A DNA stretch of 64,000 bases from Dipteronia dyeriana (Eukaryota > Streptophyta > Magnoliopsida > Sapindales > Sapindaceae). The notes below the pieces were generated by a model. It did not search any database. It had not been told where the DNA came from and was given only the letters and a program-made list of their open reading frames with translations. The position numbers were made by a program, and so were the translations under genes. The DNA lies in the NCBI GenBank assembly GCA_032871835.1, contig CM065299.1, positions 33,220,074 through 33,284,073 of the forward strand. The letters are read 5' to 3'. Below, in pieces: positions 44,288 through 56,460 of the stretch; position 1 is the first letter of the stretch; every line of letters begins with the position of its first letter.

Positions 44288-45485
44288 TGTTAGGTTTTAA
44301 GTTATGTTGGCATTAATTCCATATAAAAATGATGTGTTACTTTAATGATTTAGTTGTTTAGGTTCATGATGATTCAAGTTTCAAAGAAGAAATAACAACT
44401 AGTCAAAGCAAGTACAAAGTCTTCAAAGAGAAAGGATGCTATATGGTTCTACAAAAGTATATTAAGAACTTACCTTTCTCTTACAAGGCTTAGGCACACA
44501 CACACACACACATTTCATACATATGTGTCCCTGTATAGTTGTGCACCTTTTAAGGCACACACACACAAATCATACATATGTGTCCCTGCATAGTTGTGCC
44601 CCATTTATAACACATTCACACACTTGAAGATGAATGTTCATGCATTGGTATGAAAATAACATGCTTTGGAAAATGCATGATTGGAGACTATCTCTATGTA
44701 GTTTACATTTTTGTGTGAATTGTGTTTGTATGTGTATATATTTGTAAAACAGGGATAATGAACTTGATTTTAGTCTTAAATCATTCTTGATTGAGTTCCA
44801 AACACTTTGGTTACTCACACTCTTAATTTCATGTTCCAAGTCAAAAGATATGATACTTTCCAGTCATGTTGCGTACATTGTCCTTGTCTTCGCATATAAA
44901 GTCGAATTCTTAGTTTCTGGGTTGAGTATCTTATATAACCATGTCTGTGAGAGAGTTATGGTTTGTAATCCATAAACGGATTCAAATTCTGAGTTTGGAG
45001 GTTAGAGAACGGTCGAAGGACGCAAAGGGAGGTCGAAGGAAAAAGAAGACAGCACCAAGCTCTTATTTCCCAAGATGGCGTGTGACCATCTCGGATGTGC
45101 CATCTCAGGCAGTAAGCAAGCTTAGTTGCTTCTTTTTCCCTTCTGGTCATTTCACATCATACCTTTCCCTCTCTTTTGTATTTCCTTTCCTTATCACATT
45201 TCATTCTAAAAAAAGATTAAAAATTTGAGTGCAGAATTTTCTAAAAATAATTCTCACCTTCCAAACACCGTAGCTTCTTCACTTGAACTTCGATCTAAGT
45301 GATTTAAAGTGGAGAGTGTTTGTCTATTCATCCTTCATCTTTTCTATGAAGGTTTGAGTTAGTTTTATAGCTGTTTTTGGAGTCCAACCTCATAAAAACA
45401 GGACTGCACCAAATCAACTAAGATATTGATTTTTCTCCAAGTTTTTTTTAAAAAAAAAACTTGGTCAATTGCCTTGGATTTTCTT

Positions 45486-45529
<44 letters not shown>

Positions 45530-46609
45530 GTGTGTGTGTGTGTGTATTTGTGTGTCTTGTGATTGTTTAGATTTGAGTTTTGAACTCAGTTAAAACTAGA
45601 TTGAGTTTCAATTGAAATCTCACATGTTGAGTTAGGATTTGATTTTGCGTATGTTTTCACATGTTTGGGATTGTATTGTGCTAGCTTTGATTTTATGACT
45701 ATTTGATGATCTTTAATTGATTGATTTTGTAAAAAATAGTTCCTCACATGTATTAGGCTCTCTTTGGATGAAATCTCACTATGATACGTATGCTTATGTT
45801 CTTATGAGTTAATTTTTGTGCTTAGTTGATTTCATGAATAGATAATATGATCTAGAACATGTTTTTTGGTATATGAGATTTAAACTTGTTTATGTATTAA
45901 TTGAACATATCTTATGACTCAAGTTTTAGATCTATGCACGTATCTAGGTTGTAATTAATGTTGAATATCTTTTACATGATCTAGATGGATTAAACATGCA
46001 TGATTGACTAGACTACATTTGTTATGTGCATTCATGCATATGTCTAGTATTTTCCATAGGATGTGTTGATCATAACATTCTATGTTGCGTGCTTGTTTGC
46101 GTTTTGCATTCATGATCACCTAGTTTCCTTGTGAGAAGAAAGTCTTGATGATAGGTGTGAGGCCTATGTTGTTGAGCATGAAATTCTTGGCAAGAGGTGG
46201 GAGACCTTGAAATGTCAAGCAAGAAAGGTTTCCCTAGGGTCGTGAGGATCTAAAAGAGTGAGCAAGGAAGTCTTGCTTAGGTTCGTGAGGATCCGGAAGG
46301 GTTAGCAAGGAAGTTTTGCCTAGGGTCGTGAGGATCCAGAAGGGTGAGTTAGGAAGTCTTAACAAGAGGTGTGAGGCCTCGGAATGTTGAGCAAGAGGGT
46401 GACATATTCATGAGTAGCATAAGAGGGTAGTTTATAGGTTAAGGGGTCACTTGAGAGATTGTACTTTTCTTATCTACTACTAGACTTTGTTTGTCGGTTG
46501 CTGCTAACCCGTGGATGTTTCTTCTTCTTAGGTTTACCACGTTATATCTTGTGTCAACTTTTCTCTATCCCTATCTCTCTTATATTTGAATTTTTTATTT
46601 GAATACTAT
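44288..46609 (+). repeat. 5' LTR of element C, 3' end deleted
   Basis: It starts TGTTAGGTTTTAAG and is homologous to 51862-54416 up to the GAATACTAT near 46601-46609 (GAGTACTAT near 54103 in the partner). It has CA-rich repeats at 44494-44600, a palindrome (degenerate) near 45070-45110, an (AT)n/(GT)n microsatellite at 45487-45544 and the minisatellite at 46130-46400. Confidence 0.85.
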
Positions 46610-46628
46610 TTGTAAAGCTTTTGAAGTC

Positions 46629-48650
46629 ATGGGTTTACAAGATGATGTAATGGCGAAAGGAGCCTCAAATACTAAGCCATCATTACTTCAAGGGACTAAC
46701 TATGGGTATTGGAAGTTCAGGATGAAAGCCTACATCTGCTCAATTGATGAAAGGGCGTGGATGGTAGTGGAAAAAGTATATAGTCCTCTAACCAAGGTTG
46801 AAGAGGATGGAACCAATATACTCAAGCCAATGAGTGAATGGAGAACGAATGATTTTGAGGTTGCTAAATGACACCACTATGCTATGAATGCCATCTTTGG
46901 AGGAGTTGATGGGCATCAATTCTCTTACATTCAAAATCTTGAATCCATAAAGGAGGCTTGGGATACTCACCAAGTCACTAATGAAGGAACCTTAGCGGTG
47001 AAGAAATCAAGGTTTCAAATGTTGGCATCACAATTTGAAGGTTTAAGTATGGGTGAAGAATAAAAGTTTGAATACTTCCAATTCCAGCTTCTTAACATTG
47101 CTAACCAATATCAAGCACTTGGAGTACCTATCTCAAGAGAACGTTTAAATTGGAAAATCCTTAGGTCTCTTCCTAAGAGATTTAAATTAAAGATGTAGAT
47201 AGCATGAACATCGATGAGTTGCTTGGGTCTTTCTAAACTTATGAGATGTGCTTGAAGCCAATGAGTAAGGGAATCGCTCTCAATGCCATGGAGGAGGAGA
47301 GTGATGATGAAAATGAAGAGCTGGCTCTTTTGGTTAGAATGTTCAAGAAGTTTCTAAAGAAGAACGCCAAGCCAAGAGGCGAGTCTTTTAAGGAAAAAGG
47401 AGTTAAGAAACCATCATCTCCAATGAATGAGAAGAATAGTCAAGCCACGAACAAGAAAGGTGTTCAATGCTACAATTGTCATGGTTTTGGTCACTTTACT
47501 AGTGAGTGCACCAAGAAGCCATCTAAGAAAGACAAGAAAGGCAAAGTGTTGGCGGCTACTTGGATTGATAATGACTTTAGTGATGATGAGAGCTCTAGTA
47601 GTGAGTCTTCAAGTGATGAAGAGTTGGTGAGCAACTTTGTAGCTCTAATAGCTTCTCATTCTCCACTAGATGTTGATGGTACAATAACTTTGAACAAGAA
47701 CTTTGATGCAAATCATCATGGAAGCACTAGTTCCATTCCTACCAATCTTCAGTTGTTGGCCAAGATAGAGATGCTTGAAGAAGCTAGAGATGATGCTCTA
47801 AGAGAGGTAGTTGAGAAGGATGATTTGATCAAAAAACTACTAGATGAGTTTGTGATTGTTACTCGTAGACTACTTGGTGAGAAATGTGATATTATAAAGA
47901 AGTTTAGAGAACTTGAAAAGATAAACCTTGAAAAGGATAATGTGATATCTTCTTTGAAGAAGAGAGAACAAGAATTAATAGAAGAGATAGACAATGCTAA
48001 GGAGGCCATCAAGGACTTAGTAAATGATTCGGTAAGTATGTCTAGTGTTAGGAATCTTGTTAACTCTCATAGTTGTGAAGACGACTTGGTAGTTGAAGAG
48101 GAGCCCTTGGAAGCACCTCTGCTTACTCACTTGGATGAAGTCGTGATTGACAAGAAACCGCACAAGAAGAGAAAATCAAAAACCAAGAAGAAGTTAGCAA
48201 ACAAGGTATCTTTGCAAACTCCTAGTGAAGCTAGTTCAACTCCAAAAGGTACAATCTCATATTTTATTCCAATTTGCCATTATTGCAACATAGTAGATCC
48301 ATTATGCCTAGGTGTTATAAATTTATTGAAAAAGGTAAATTAGGAAATGAATCTAGAGATAAGGAGATTAAACTTCAACTTGAACACGCTAAGGATTTGA
48401 AAGTTGAGAAACATGATATTATTGCTAAGCATGAAAAGAAATTATGGAGTAAAAGAAAGCTAATCTTGTTCAACTTGACAAAGCTTGTGTTGAAAATGTT
48501 AAGGAAGAGAGTATTAATGATATTCTTGTTAATCAAGTCATTGAAGGACTTTACTCTAGATTTAACATTGTTGTCAATGATGATATTAGAAATGTTTGTG
48601 TAGGTACACCCAAGAACAAGTGGTTCAAGGGTGAGTGCTCTTACCACTAA
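46629..48650 (+). pseudogene. Element C Gag with zinc knuckles and coiled coil
   Basis: ATG 46629 opens a copia-type capsid region (LLQGTNYGYWKFRMKAYI near residue 18). A stop at 46869 and frameshifts near 47060-47240 break the capsid part. From 47246 a long open frame (to 48343) encodes the CCHC knuckle CYNCHGFGHFTSEC (47468-47509), a Ser/Asp/Glu-rich stretch (SSSESSSDEELVSNF) and a coiled coil (about 47750-48030). A second knuckle begins CHYCNIV near 48276 and is broken by a frameshift near 48297. Further frames continue to a plausible end at TAA 48648-48650. No pol frame follows, in contrast to B and J. Confidence 0.82.
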
Positions 48651-49859
48651 TGTAAGAAGCACATTTGAGGTAGCTTTGAGGAAATATATTAATTATGTTG
48701 AGAATTCTAGCTTGCTAGCTTTGAATACTCCATGTATTGATATGAACTTGGTTATCTCACATAATGTTTGTTATGATGGTAGAAATTTGTTGGTTAACTT
48801 TGAGAAGTTCTTTTTATATATGTGTTGGTTGAGTTGAGATATTATGCTTTTTATACTCTTGTTGTGAAACATCGTCAACTTGGTGTCATAATGACATTCA
48901 AGGCAAGAGTGCTCATAAAAAGGACGGAAGTACGATATTTGGTGAATATAATATTCAAAAGATATCTCTATACTCTAATGAATGTTCTCTTAGATATTCA
49001 TCTTTTGACTCAATCTTTGATATACATCTCATAGCATGTCATATTAGAGAATTTTTTATAGCATACATATGATTCTTATTGAAATTTGCTATTTTAGGAT
49101 CTAATAGTGATATTGTTCACATTGATCTTAACTTTGATGATTGTTTGTGTATAGTATAGTGAGTGGAATTACTTTTAAAAATATGAGCTTCATATTCTTT
49201 GAAAGCTACTCATTAGAGAAGTAATGATCTTGAATATGTCTCTACTTATTGCTTTTAGATCATTTGCTTATGACCCATAAAATCTTGGTTTTCTAAAATT
49301 GCACTTTGTTTCTCTTATATGTTTTGCTAGCAGGTTGATTTTACTAATATGCAAACTTTGGATACACCTTGAATTTTTTGTGCTTAAGTACATTTAAAAC
49401 GACCTATGGTTAGTATCAATTTGCTTCAGCAAATACATAGAACTCAATGAGCACCTTCATGGAGAGGGATACACACATTGGTTATGAAAGCTACCCGATG
49501 TTGGAAAGAGCTACACCATCGGTATGAGTGAAAGCCGTCATAAATTGATTTTTTTTTATTATGTTTAAAAAAAATCTAAGAAGGGTTGAATTGGAATCAT
49601 GAAAAGGAAATTTTTTGAGTCAAAGCCTAAAAATAAAAGGAGTAAGGCTTGAAAAGGAGTATAGTTGAAAAATCAAATGAGCTAGGGTTGAAAAACAACA
49701 ATGGGATGACGAGCCACATGCACAAACAGGCTCATATGTTGAAATCTATTTTCTTAAAAGCATAAATTCTGGATGATAATCGGTTTCAATTTTTATGGAA
49801 AAGCTTAAGATGAATAGATGTTGAAAAATTGTTTACATGTTGATTATCAAACTACTTCT

Positions 49860-49894
<35 letters not shown>

Positions 49895-50347
49895 AAGCAT
49901 ATCTCTCACATACACACTTTGTTTATGAGTATGATGATATTTTAGAAATTGTTGAAGAATTATGAGAGAACTTGAAAATCTCTGTGTATCTCTCTTAGCA
50001 TATGAAGCTTATTTTATTGAGATTTCTTCAAATTGCTTGAATGTGTGATTGTGTGAATATCTTTGTGAACTTTATGCTATCAGTAATTTTATTTACGAAA
50101 TTTATCAAGGGGGAACATTGTATGCTAACATTGTTCTCTTTTATGATATGTTCACATGCTTCATTTTGTTACATGTTGGCATATTTTGACTTAATGACAC
50201 TTGTAAGATATTACTCACTATCTTTGTCTTGCATGATGATTCATTCTTAAGACATATGTCTTTGTTTTTATACTTTTATGACCAATGTGTTTGTTTTGTT
50301 TTCACTCACTTTGGTTGTATGTGTATAGCATCTTATCACACAAGAAA
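48651..50347 (+). other. Region between gag and envelope-like ORF in element C
   Basis: No pol domain is recognised. The small ORFs at 48631-48837 and 48822-49034 resemble nothing I know, but related sequence occurs in element 1 (915-1200). The conserved module lies at 49401-49545, and the GATGATAATCGGTTT block near 49771. (AT)n is at 49862-49892. AAGGGGGAAC near 50107 is the only purine box. Confidence 0.6.
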
Positions 50348-51408
50348 ATGGGAAGAACTAAGATTACCGGAAGTGGAAATCAAACAAATCCCGTTGTGAA
50401 TGCCAAGTCTACCTCAAAAGGATCCAAAACTTCGAGGACAAAAGATTTAGGGATCTTTGGAACAACGAAGATATTTCAAGAGAGAGACGTTGACTTTGGT
50501 AAGTGTAAAGATTCTTATGTTCTTAAGTGCTTAAAGGATAGGAAATGGGAATCCTGGGTGAGCATGTTAGTAGTTGTAAATGATACACTTGTTAGAGAAT
50601 TTTATCATGAATATAAGGAAAGTGCCACATCGATAGATGCTTTAATAGGAATAAGGGGTATTGTGTTTAGAGTTAACCCGGAGAACATTAACAAGTTTCT
50701 TCTGCTATCTAATGATATAGATTCTAATTTTCTAGATGTGGATGTTATTGAGAATCAAAATATCATGGGTAGAACTGTTTGTGACAATGCTTCCTTTGAG
50801 TGGAAAAATAGGGCATACATTAGTCAACGTGAGCTAAATAAGGCTAGTGCATTTTGGCATCTATTCATTTGCACTAACATTGTTGGATCTTCGAATTTAA
50901 CCGAGTTGAATAACGACAGATCAAAATAGTGTACGCCTTGGTAACTAATCAATCGATAAACCTTGGAGATCTTCTTATGTATTACATTGATAGTACGACT
51001 TTCTCTACTAGAGGTGATAAAAAGCTTGCATTACCAGGGTTTATTACTTCATTGTGTTTAGCTCGTGGGATTAAGAGTAGAGAAGATGATGTGTTAGTTC
51101 AACCCTTGGAGAAATATTGTGATAAGCGTGTGTCATACATGTCCTATAAGAATAAGAGTAAGACTTGTGATACTTTTGGACTATTTAGTAGTTCTCAAGT
51201 TGATAGTCATGTGAATAGCACAAGTATTCTTCCGGATTGGGCTATACAATTGAAGAAGAAGGTTGATGAACTCGGTGTAATAGTTGTTCAACAAGATGCT
51301 AGGATCAAAGAGTTGGAGGAGTGCATTGCTTCAAGCTCAAGACCACCATTCAAGCATTATGTTAGATCGACTACTCACACGACTTTCTTTGATGGAACAA
51401 GTGGCTAG
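50348..51408 (+). CDS. Envelope-like (putative plant transposon protein) ORF of element C, one frameshift
   Basis: ATG 50348 opens 193 codons to a TAG at 50927. Just before it a 1-nt deletion shifts the frame, and the adjoining frame is open to TAG 51406-51408. Total length would be about 350 residues. Blocks such as LKDRKWESWVSML, LVREFYHEY, RGIVFRVNPENINKFLLLS and FWHLFICTNIVGSS, then INLGDLLMYYI and LALPGFITSLCLARG, follow the pattern of the domain annotated as 'putative plant transposon protein', frequently called envelope-like in Athila/Calypso and SIRE elements. A C-terminal short coiled coil (LKKKVDELGVIVVQQDARIK) is present. I see no signal peptide or clear membrane segment, so an envelope function is only a label. 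Confidence 0.75.
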
Positions 51409-51861
51409 TATTTGATCTTTGAGGTACATTTCTTAACCTTTTGGCGTCATTTCATGTCAAAAAGAGGGATAAAGAGTATATGCTAGTTGTTTAGTTTCTT
51501 TCTATGTTGTTAACTTTTTAACTTAATGGCATGTAATAATTAGTCTTAAGATTTGGTTAAGAATTTTTGTGATTTGGCATGTATTGAGGGGGAGATACAT
51601 GTATTTGTGGACTTTAATTGTATATTCTTATCCATATTATATGTTTCCATTTGTTGTTTTCTCTTGTATATGCATTGTGCTTTGAGATGATTTGTAGGTT
51701 GCTTCAAGAGAAGATCAAGTGAAGTTCAAGAGTTGATGAAGATTAGTTCTAGCAATCACACTCATTGTAATATAAGGGAGTGATTTTGTGACCTGTCTTC
51801 ATTTTTATATTTGTAGCAAATGTATAGGTGTTTTGACATAGAATTTTCCAAAGGGGTAGAT
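51409..51861 (+). other. 3' noncoding end of element C
   Basis: Short tail after the envelope-like ORF, with GAGGGGGAGATAC near 51588 and a terminal purine tract CCAAAGGGGTAGAT (51848-51861) adjoining the 3' LTR. Confidence 0.65.
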
Positions 51862-54416
51862 TGTTAGGTTTTAGATTATGTTGGCATTAATTCCCTATCA
51901 AAATTATGTTTACTTGTAATGATTTAGTTGTTTAGGTTCATGATGATCCAAGCTTCAAAGAAGAAATAACAACTAGTCAAAGCAAGTACAAAATCGTCAA
52001 AGAGAAATGATGCTATATGGTTCTTCAAAGGTATATTAAGGCCTTATCTTTCTCTTAAAAGGCTTAGACACACACACACACACACATATTTCATATATAT
52101 GTGTCCCTGCATAGTTGTGCACCTTTTGAGGCACACACACACAAATCATAAATATGTGTCCTTGCATAGTTGTACCCCATTTATAACACATTCACACACT
52201 TGAAGATGAATGCTCATGCATTGGTATGAAAATAACATGCTTTGGAAAATGCATGATTAGAGACTATCTCTATGTAGTTTGCATTCTTGTGTGACTTGTG
52301 TTTATATGTGTATATATTTGTGAAACATGGATAATGAACTTTATTTTAGTCTTAAATCATTCTTGATTGAGTTCCAAACACTTTGGTTACTCATACTCTT
52401 AATTTCAAGTTCTAAGTCAAAAGATATGATACTTTCCAGTCATGTTGTGTACATTGTCTTCGTCTTCATATATCGAGTTGAATTCTTATTTTTTTGGTTA
52501 AGTATCTTATATGAACATGTCCGTGAGAGAGTTATGGTTAGTAATTCATAAACGGATTAGAATTCCGAGTTCGGAGGCCGAAGAACAGTCGAAGAACGCA
52601 AAGGGAGGTAGAGGGAAAAAAAAGACAGCACCAAACTCTTCTTTCCCGAGATGGCGCGTGGCCATCTAGGGTAAGAAGGCTTGCTGCCCCGAGATGCCCA
52701 TGCGCCATCTCGGGCAGTAAGCAAGCTTGGTTCCTACTTTTTCCCTTTTGGTCATTTCACATGATACCTTTCCCTCTCCTTTATATTTCCCTTCTCTCTC
52801 ACATTTCATTCTAAGAAGAGATTCAAAATTTGAGTGCAGAATTTTCTCCCAAATTTTCTCACTTTTCAAAAACCATAACTTCTTCATTTGAACTCCGATC
52901 TGAGTGATTCAAAGTTGAGAGTGTTTGTTTATTCATCCTCTATCTTTTCTCTAAAGTTTTGAGTTAGTTTTGTTACTATTTTTAGAGTCTAACCTTACAG
53001 AAACGGGATTGCACCAAATCAACTAAGGTATTGATTTTCTCTCAAAGTTTTCTTTTAAAACTTGGTCAATTGCCTTGGGTTTTCTTCTTCAAAAAATATA
53101 TATGTGTCTTGTGATTACTTAGATTTGATTTTTGAACTAATTTAAAGTTATATTGAGTTTCAATTGAAATCTCACATGTTGAGTTAGGTTTTGATTTTGC
53201 CTATGTTTTCACATGTTTGGGATTGTAGTGTGCTAGCTTTGATTCTAGGACTATTTGATGATCTTTAATTGATTGATTTTATGAAAATAGATCCTCACAA
53301 GTATTAGGCTCTCTTTGGCCAAAATCTTACTATGATACATGTGCTTGTGTTCTTATGAGCTATTCTTGTGCTTAGTTGATTTCATGAATAGATAATATGC
53401 TCTAGAACATGTTTTTTGGTATATGAGATTTAAACTTGTTTATGTATTAATTGAAAATATCTTATGACTCGAGTTTTAGATCTATGCACGTATCTAGGTT
53501 GTAATTAATGCTGAACATCTTTTACATGATCTACATGGATTAAACATGCATGATTGACTAGACTGCATTTGTCATGTGCATTCATGCATATGTCTAGTAT
53601 TTTCCATAGGATGTGTTGATCATAACATTCTATGTTGCGTGCTTGTTTGCATTTTGCATTCATGATCACCTAGATTCCTTGTGAGAAGGAAGTCTTGACA
53701 ATAGGTGTGAGGCATATGTTGTCGAGCATGGAAGTATTGGCAAGAGGTGGGAGATCTCAGAATGTCAAGCAAGGAAGTCTTGTATAGGGTCGTGAGGATC
53801 TGGAAGGGTGAGCAAGGAAGTCTGGCCTAGGATGGTGAGGATCCAGAAGGGTGAGCGTGGAAGTTTTGACAAGAGGTGTGAGGCCTCGAAATGTTGAGCA
53901 AGAGGGTGACATATTCATGAGTAGGATCGGAGGGTAGTTTCTAGGTGAAGGAGTCACTTGAGAGATTGTACTTTTCTCTAGTGGATTTTGTTTTTCGGTG
54001 GTTGCTTACCCATGGATGTTTCCTTTTCGGAGGCTTACCACGTCATATCTTGTGTCAATTTTTCTCTATCCCTATCTCTCTTATATTTGTATTTTTATTT
54101 GAGTACTATGGATAGAACTTTATATGTAAGTTGACTTCCTTACTATAATATCTATTGTGTATGTGTTATGGTTGCTTGTTTGTATCACACTTTATATGTT
54201 ATATATATATATTGATTAATTGTTTTTAATATATATATATATATATAAATATATGTATATATATATATATATATTGTGATACAAGCAATCTAGAGGGACA
54301 ACCTTTTGTTTGATTCTAGGGGAGTCGAAAAGGTGTATAACCTATTCAAGCCACCCCCCCCCCCCCCCTCTTCTTTCTAGGTTAGCCTTGAGAATTTAAC
54401 CGTGTTTGTATTTTCA
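51862..54416 (+). repeat. 3' LTR of element C
   Basis: 2,555 bp, starting TGTTAGGTTTTAG and ending GTATTTTCA. It contains CA-rich U3 repeats (52068-52180), palindromes at 52648-52719 (CCCGAGATGG ... CCATCTAGGG, and CCCGAGATGCCCATGCGCC ... TCTCGGG), TATA-like TTTATAT near 52781, the minisatellite (53685-53910), (AT)n at 54225-54275 and a run of about 17 C near 54352-54368. Confidence 0.88.
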
Positions 54417-54421
54417 AGATA

Positions 54422-55584
54422 ATCCACAGTACTCGTTCAATTAATGTATGTTTTATATTATGTGATGATAAATGTATTGTCATGCATACTATGTCATTTA
54501 GATTAGATGTGCCTACACAAATATATTTGATATGTCATACAAGCATCATAGTCTGCTATTTTATATTTTTTTTAAGAGATTAAAATATTCTTTATACATA
54601 ATTGGCTATGAAAATGAGATCAGTCTTTTTAATGGTTAAAAAAAACTTGGTAATTCTCATTAATATTAATCTAGTTATTAAAGATTTTAATATGTTAGAT
54701 TAATAGGGTCCTTTATTGTAATTAGGATTAATATGATTAATTACCTAATGATAAATTAATCGAATAAAGTGTTAGATTTTTAATGGTTAAAACTTGGTAA
54801 ACACTAACATAATAATCTGACCTTAGTAAATAGTTTACAAAGGCTTAGATTATTCACTAATAGATTATATTTTTAATAGCTAAAAATCATAAATAATTTA
54901 TTAGTTAATTAGAACTAGTTTCTAATAATGAATTAGTTATTGCGCTAGATAACTTGATTAAAGTTAGCCGTTTGATCCTATATAGTCTAGGTGCATTAAC
55001 GGATAATAGAAAACCCTATTTATGAAATTGTGAGTGACAGAGAGATATATGACATATATATCCTACAGTCTACATCATTAGTTCAACACTGTGAGATCCG
55101 AATGGGTCCTCATGACGGCTTTGCCTTCATCCTCCCTAAGGAGGGTTTCCACAAAAGTCAATATCAAGGTTAACTTCCTAACGGATAGGATTTCTAAGGG
55201 TATTTTGGGATTGACCGACCCTAAGGCGGCAATTCTCGAGTTAAGCTCGTGAGATCTAAAATGGTGGGTTACACTCACGAATGTTTTGATTAAGTTTTGT
55301 TAATTAAGAACCTGACTGAATAAACGATGATTGAATGATAAGCAATCAGAGTTGTTCTAGAATATCATTTGATTAAGGATGTCTCAGTCCAACATGCAAA
55401 GACTTGACCGACCCTAAGGCGACACTTCTTTGTGGTATGTTGGATTGTTGTGGTATAGTAACTGGTTTTAGGGTAGTTCTAGTTCGTTAAACATGTTCAT
55501 GCATCATGTTTAAATTTATGCCAACGCATTCGCAGTTGTTTTAAATAAATAACAGAATAAATGTTTTATTTCATTTCAGTAATT
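54422..55584 (+). other. Leader of element F, second part
   Basis: The noncoding sequence resumes after element C. With 43893-44287 the leader totals about 1.5 kb. The block TTGACCGACCCTAAGGCG occurs twice (near 55211 and 55404). TTTCATTTCAG at 55569-55579 looks like a 3' splice acceptor 5 nt before the gag ATG. Confidence 0.55.
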
Positions 55585-56460
55585 ATGTCTTCTGCATTAC
55601 TTCAAATTCTCGCAAACGACAAATTAACTGGTGATAACTACACTAAGTGGAAACTTAACATTAATGCAATATTGGTCACCAAAGACCTCAAGTTTGTGCT
55701 TACGGAGGAATGTCCTCAGCGCCCATTGCTAATGCCATAAGAATTGTTTGTGAGGCATACCAGTGATGGGTCTCATCTGATGAGAAGACCCAAACATATA
55801 TGTTGGCTTCTATGACACAAGTGTTTGTCACAAAGTATGAAGCAATGACTTCAGCATTCAAAATCATGGAGTCATTGCAAGCTATGTTCAGACAGCCCTC
55901 CGAGAAAAAGTGACATGAAGCTTTTCGTTCCACTATGCTTGCTTGCATGAAGGAAGATAGTCAGTTTGAGAATATGTCCTGAGCATGATGTCCTACTTCA
56001 ACACATCATAAGTCAATGACAGGGTCATTGACGAACCCCGTCAAGTGATCATCATACTGACAACTCTTACGAAGTGTTTCGATCAGTTTCAGAGCAACTA
56101 CGAGATGAACAAGTTAAAGTTAAGTCTTACACATTTGCCCAATAAGCTTGTTTCCTTTGAGTCTTTGACTAAGGACAACAAGGGTAAGACCGGTGAGGCA
56201 AATGTTACCAAACCATCTTCCTCCTCAAATAATAAAAAGAGAAAGATGTCTGCTGGGAAGGCGAAGGGTAAACCCAAATCCAAGAAAGCCCAAAGCAAAA
56301 AAAGGGTGCCTCCACTGAACAAGGCAAGGGAAAATGTTTCCATTGCGATAAGGTCGGGCACTAGAAGAGGAACTGTCCTCAATATCTGGAGGAGACAGCT
56401 AAGAAGAAGAAAACGAAAGGTAAATATGATTTACTTGTTCTAGAATATTGTTTAGTGGAA
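55585..56460 (+). pseudogene. Element F Gag
   Basis: ATG 55585 opens MSSALLQILANDKLTGDNYT and the KWKLNINAIL block of copia Gag, stopped at TAA 55738. Further fragments follow in shifting frames. A basic Lys/Ser-rich stretch lies around 56215-56330. A CCHC knuckle at 56335-56376 has all four ligands but an in-frame TAG (56362-56364) right after its His. Confidence 0.75.

Larger units (their letters stand above)
44288..54416 (+). mobile_element. Element C: pol-less Sirevirus-like element with gag and envelope-like ORF
   Basis: Exact target duplication AGATA (44283-44287 and 54417-54421) in the leader of F. The 5' LTR is at 44288-46609 and the 3' LTR at 51862-54416. The 5' LTR lacks its last roughly 300 bp, and the primer site is gone: near 46610 the LTR joins directly to gag. 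The inside has gag (46629-48650), the conserved noncoding module (49401-49545) and an envelope-like ORF (50348-51408). No protease, integrase, RT or RNase H is found on either strand. Element 1 shares this architecture. Confidence 0.88.

Noticed and set aside
48274..48662. Possible new gene after the C gag
   Set aside because: It reads as frameshifted continuation of Gag after the second zinc knuckle; the opposite-strand ORF is a shadow.
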